Below, piece by piece: positions 45,749 through 48,278 of a stretch of DNA of 48,278 bases. Below the pieces are notes generated by a model. It made no database searches, was not told the DNA's origin, and saw only the letters and a list, made by a program, of their open reading frames with translations. The DNA comes from Hyphomicrobiales bacterium (GTDB taxonomy: Bacteria; Pseudomonadota; Alphaproteobacteria; Rhizobiales; Beijerinckiaceae), in the NCBI GenBank assembly GCA_003963405.1, contig RXIY01000040.1:1-48278 (forward strand), written 5' to 3'. The stretch's first letter is position 1. The number at the start of each line of letters is the position of its first letter. The translations under genes were made by a program, and so were the position numbers.

Positions 45749-45937
45749 ATGATATTAAATATTTCGCTCCTGGTCTTCGCGGTGGTGGTGTCCTTGCTCT
45801 TGCTGCAGGCGGAACTCATGCGCTTGCGCCGCATGGGCAATATACGACAAGCGCTCGTTAATTTGAGCATCTCGACTTTTGCCTGTTTCCTGGGGTTCAG
45901 GGCTGTCTTGTCTATTCTCGATAGGCTTGCGCGTTAG
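45749..45937 (+). CDS. Tiny membrane protein, unknown
   Basis: A 62-residue protein with two hydrophobic stretches: residues 1-20 (ILNISLLVFAVVVSLLLLQ) and ~40-57 (LSISTFACFLGFRAVLSIL), separated by a basic loop (ELMRLRRMGNIRQ). It starts at the ATG at 45749, with a purine-rich GAAGAGG about 11 bases upstream. It is divergent from the MFS transporter (180 bp between starts) and convergent with the DUF1345 gene. A real small membrane protein is plausible, but no family is recognised. Confidence 0.5.
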   Translation: MILNISLLVFAVVVSLLLLQAELMRLRRMGNIRQALVNLSISTFACFLGFRAVLSILDRLAR

Positions 45938-45991
45938 GAACGGATTGCGGGGCAGGCGCGCGTTTCCTGAGACGCCGACTTGATCATCTGT

Positions 45992-46747
45992 TCAAACAAA
46001 CTGGCTGGAGATGTTCACCATCAGCGCCAGTATGGTGGTATTGAAGAAGAACGACACCACGCCATGCACCAGCGCGACGGCGCGCATAGTACGTGAACAG
46101 ATCTCGACGTCGGCCGTCTGGCAGGCGACCCCGACCACGTAAGAGAAATAGAGGAAGTCAATGTATTGGGGCGTCTCCGTATTGGGAAAATGCAGACCGC
46201 CGCGCGCCGCCGCCGCCATATGCGGCGCAATCGCCTCCTCGCTGTAATATTCGTGCGCGTAATGGAAGGCGAAGATCAGATGCATGAAGGCCCATGAGCC
46301 GAAAACCGTCATGATCGCCAATGTGACATGCGCTCCCTTCTCATCGGAGAACAGGTTCTTCGATTGCCCGAGTTCGGCGATGATCGCGCCGATGGCCACG
46401 CAGGTCGCCGTGCCGGTGAGAAGGAGAACTGCGGTGCGCCCTTCATCCGACAGGATCGCCCGCCGGCGGATCGACTCGTGGGTCGAACGCATGATCATGC
46501 GCGCGGCTGCGAACAGATAGAAGAGGATCGCGGCGTCCCAGCCGATGAGTCCGCGGGTGACCGCGCTGAGCTCCATGGGCGCCCATTCGAGCGCCAGTGC
46601 GGACCGGTCGACCGTGGCGGGCAGCGCCCAGCCGATCGCGACGCCGGCGACGCCGCAGAGCGCCAGACGGTAATGGGCGCGGAGGATACGCCATGGCGCA
46701 AGGAGCGGGGACCGGCCTTTTGCGTCTTCGTCGGGCGCCCTCGACAT
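45992..46747 (-). CDS. DUF1345 family membrane protein
   Basis: A 251-residue integral membrane protein with about five or six TM helices. The C-terminal block YIDFLYFSYVVGVACQTADVEICSRTMR...LVHGVVSFFFNTTILALMVN is the DUF1345 signature. Function is unknown. It begins 11 bp after the ispA stop on the same strand, so it is probably co-transcribed with ispA; the reason for that pairing is not evident. Confidence 0.9.
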   Translation of the reverse strand: MSRAPDEDAKGRSPLLAPWRILRAHYRLALCGVAGVAIGWALPATVDRSALALEWAPMELSAVTRGLIGWDAAILFYLFAAARMIMRSTHESIRRRAILSDEGRTAVLLLTGTATCVAIGAIIAELGQSKNLFSDEKGAHVTLAIMTVFGSWAFMHLIFAFHYAHEYYSEEAIAPHMAAAARGGLHFPNTETPQYIDFLYFSYVVGVACQTADVEICSRTMRAVALVHGVVSFFFNTTILALMVNISSQFV

Positions 46748-46758
46748 CGGCGGCCGCT

Positions 46759-47691
46759 TTAGCTGCGTCTGGCGGCGACGAACCGCGCCGCTTCCGCCAG
46801 AATGTCTGTGCGGTCGCCGAGTCCCGTGGCGGCGAGGGCCGTAGTCGCTTCATCGACGAGCGCGTCGCAGCGCGCCTTTGCGGCCTCGAGCCCGAGAAGC
46901 CCGACGAGGGTCGCCTTGCCGCGCTCTGCGTCCTTGCCGGCGCGTTTTCCGAGCGCCGCCGTGTCGCCCTCGGCGTCCAGAATGTCATCAGCGATCTGGA
47001 AGGCGGCGCCCAGCGCCTTGCCGTAGCGCCGCAACGCCTCGGCCTGCTCAGGCGTGGCGGCGCCGAGGATGGCGCCGGCGTCCACGGCGAACCGCAGGAG
47101 CGCGCCCGTCTTCATGGCCTGCATCTCGAGCGTCGCGGCCTGATCGAGCGGCGTCGCGGCGGTCTCCGCGGCAAGATCGAGCGCCTGGCCGCCAACCATG
47201 CCGCCGAGCCCCGCGGCCCGCGCCAGCGCCAGCACCAGCGCAGCGCGCAGACCGGCGTCGGCGTGAGTCGCCGGGTCGGCGACGACGTCGAAGGCGTAGG
47301 TGAGAAGCCCGTCCCCCGCGAGAATGGCCGTCGCCTCGTCGAAGGCCTTATGCGCCGTGGGGCGGCCCCGGCGCAGATCGTCGTCGTCCATCGCCGGGAG
47401 ATCGTCGTGGACGAGCGAATAACAATGGATCATTTCCAGCGCGCAGGCCGTGCGCAGCGCGGCCGGGCCCTCGATCCCGAAGAGGCGCGCGCTTTCGATG
47501 ACCAGAAAGGGTCGCAGCCGTTTTCCGCCGCCGAGCGTTGTGTAGCGCATGGCCTCGAGCAAGCGCGCCGGCCGCGTGATTTCGTCCGGCAGCGCGGTCG
47601 GCGAGAGAAGCGCGTCCAGCGTCGCTTCCGTCGCCACGGCGGCCGCGTCCAGACGGCGGCGAAATTCCTCGGCGCGAGTGGCGGCGTCCAT
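46759..47691 (-). CDS. ispA: Polyprenyl diphosphate synthase (farnesyl/geranyl type)
   Basis: Short-chain trans-prenyltransferase, 310 aa, condensing IPP with allylic diphosphates to make FPP or GPP for quinones, hopanoids, carotenoids and undecaprenyl-P. The first aspartate-rich motif DDLPAMDDDD (96-105), preceded by HCYSLVH, resembles E. coli IspA. GGGKRLRP (54-61) binds IPP, GDGLL and MKTGALL are present, and the second motif is QIADDILD. GGA precedes the ATG. It heads a unit with the DUF1345 gene. Chain length (C15 versus C20) cannot be fixed from sequence alone. It is not next to xseB or dxs, unlike many relatives. Confidence 0.93.
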   Translation of the reverse strand: MDAATRAEEFRRRLDAAAVATEATLDALLSPTALPDEITRPARLLEAMRYTTLGGGKRLRPFLVIESARLFGIEGPAALRTACALEMIHCYSLVHDDLPAMDDDDLRRGRPTAHKAFDEATAILAGDGLLTYAFDVVADPATHADAGLRAALVLALARAAGLGGMVGGQALDLAAETAATPLDQAATLEMQAMKTGALLRFAVDAGAILGAATPEQAEALRRYGKALGAAFQIADDILDAEGDTAALGKRAGKDAERGKATLVGLLGLEAAKARCDALVDEATTALAATGLGDRTDILAEAARFVAARRS

Positions 47692-47929
47692 TTCCTGTCC
47701 TTTGCTGAATGTCTCTAACGCCTGCTGCTAGCAAATTTGGCCTCAAAGCCCAAGGCCCGCAGCGGCTTCTCATCCTCGCCCAAACGGGGCGCGCCCGGGA
47801 AGGCGGGAATTCTCAGGCGTGTTGCATTTGGGCGACAGCGATCGCCGCGCCCCTTCTTTAACCTTCGGCCGCGCTTCGACAGGCGCAGGCAAACGCGCCT
47901 CGGGCGTCATCCTCCAACGGGAGACAGGC

Positions 47930-48217
47930 ATGAAGAAGGTTCTGCTGCTGACCGCGGCGGTCGCCATGACGGCGCCGCTGATGGGCTGCAATTCGCCGGG
48001 CGAGCGCGCCGCAGGCGGCGCCGTGATCGGCGGTCTGGGCGGCGCGGGCATCGGCGCGCTCGCCTCCGATGGCCGCGCGGGCGGCACCCTCGCGGGCGCC
48101 GCGATCGGCGCGGCGACGGGCGCGGTCGTGGGCGCCGCGACAGCTCCGCCCCAGCGCTGCGCAAAATGGGGCTGGGATTACGAGGGCCGCCGGGTCTGCG
48201 TGGCCTTTTACAATTAG
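47930..48217 (+). CDS. Glycine-zipper lipoprotein
   Basis: A 95-residue predicted lipoprotein: MKKVLLLTAAVAMTAPLMGC has a lipobox ending at Cys20. The middle (~27-70) is a glycine-zipper repeat ([34 protein letters not shown]) that likely inserts in a membrane or packs helices. A short C-terminus holds two Cys (RCAKWGWDYEGRRVC). The ATG has GGAG upstream, and the frame is open to 47819 but lacks signal character there. Function unknown; such proteins are common envelope components. Confidence 0.85.
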   Translation: MKKVLLLTAAVAMTAPLMGCNSPGERAAGGAVIGGLGGAGIGALASDGRAGGTLAGAAIGAATGAVVGAATAPPQRCAKWGWDYEGRRVCVAFYN

Positions 48218-48233
48218 CTGACTTGACGGGAGA

Positions 48234-48260
48234 AGCCGCGTGAAGCGTCTTCCCGCGGCT
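48234..48260 (+). terminator. Strong hairpin after the lipoprotein gene
   Basis: AGCCGCG pairs with CGCGGCT, and inside that GAAG pairs with CTTC around a CGT loop, leaving only one internal mismatch. It starts 17 bp after the lipoprotein stop. No U-tract follows, so it may be a weak intrinsic terminator or an mRNA-stabilising hairpin. Confidence 0.5.
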
Positions 48261-48278
48261 CCTCCTGTGGCGCTCGAC

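Noticed and set aside
46597-47718. 373-codon plus-strand frame opposite ispA and DUF1345.
   Set aside because: Antisense shadow; both aspartate-rich motifs of IspA are on the minus strand.
48240-48278. GTG at 48240 as the start of a partial gene running off the window.
   Set aside because: The bases form the strong hairpin after the lipoprotein gene, and only 13 codons are visible.

Overview
The window looks like a chromosomal segment of a high-GC alphaproteobacterium of the Hyphomicrobiales (Rhizobiales) type. Support comes from LexA with the alphaproteobacterial GTTC-N7-GTTC SOS box, CtrA-type TTAA-N7-TTAA sites, PleC-like and DivJ-like sensor kinases, DUF1491 and DUF2336 proteins, a DnaG primase whose zinc-ribbon ligands are all replaced, and the rhizobial gene order hypABFCDE. 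A methanotroph-like relative (Methylocystaceae/Beijerinckiaceae) is plausible, but nothing here proves it. I saw no rRNA, tRNA, insertion sequence, phage or CRISPR.

Layout. 0-5.2 kb: an OmpR-type response regulator and a HAMP sensor kinase, separated by an opposite-strand gene for a secreted Gly/Tyr/Trp-rich protein, then a PleC-like double-PAS kinase. 5.2-7.9 kb: pepN. 8.2-13.7 kb: a three-gene RND efflux operon (adaptor, pump, outer-membrane factor). 13.7-16.4 kb: an alpha/beta hydrolase, an unrecognised ribbon-helix-helix protein and accA. 16.5-21.3 kb: a YafK-type L,D-transpeptidase lipoprotein, lexA with two SOS boxes, comEC and a small protein. 21.4-26.8 kb: a DUF2336 protein, then on the minus strand a DivJ-like kinase overlapping a peptidoglycan-binding-domain protein, then DUF1491; divergent from the kinase are two small unknown genes.

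26.8-31.3 kb is a nickel module: a HupE/UreJ-family membrane protein divergent from nikR, followed by a TonB-dependent receptor. 31.4-35.6 kb: dnaG-rpoD. 35.6-38.2 kb is visibly less GC-rich and carries an orphan PAS kinase and an SH3-domain secreted protein. 38.3-44.2 kb is the complete [NiFe]-hydrogenase maturation operon hypABFCDE (minus strand, overlapping or nearly touching genes), with an MFS carboxylate-type transporter just upstream. 44.3-48.3 kb: that transporter, a tiny membrane protein, DUF1345-ispA and a glycine-zipper lipoprotein.

Two themes stand out. One is nickel: probable outer-membrane uptake, a probable inner-membrane permease and NikR sensing lie 7 kb from the hyp genes that insert Fe(CN)2CO and nickel into hydrogenase, yet no hydrogenase structural gene is present. 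The other is cell-cycle signalling: PleC-like and DivJ-like kinases, with a perfect CtrA-type site upstream of the PleC-like gene.
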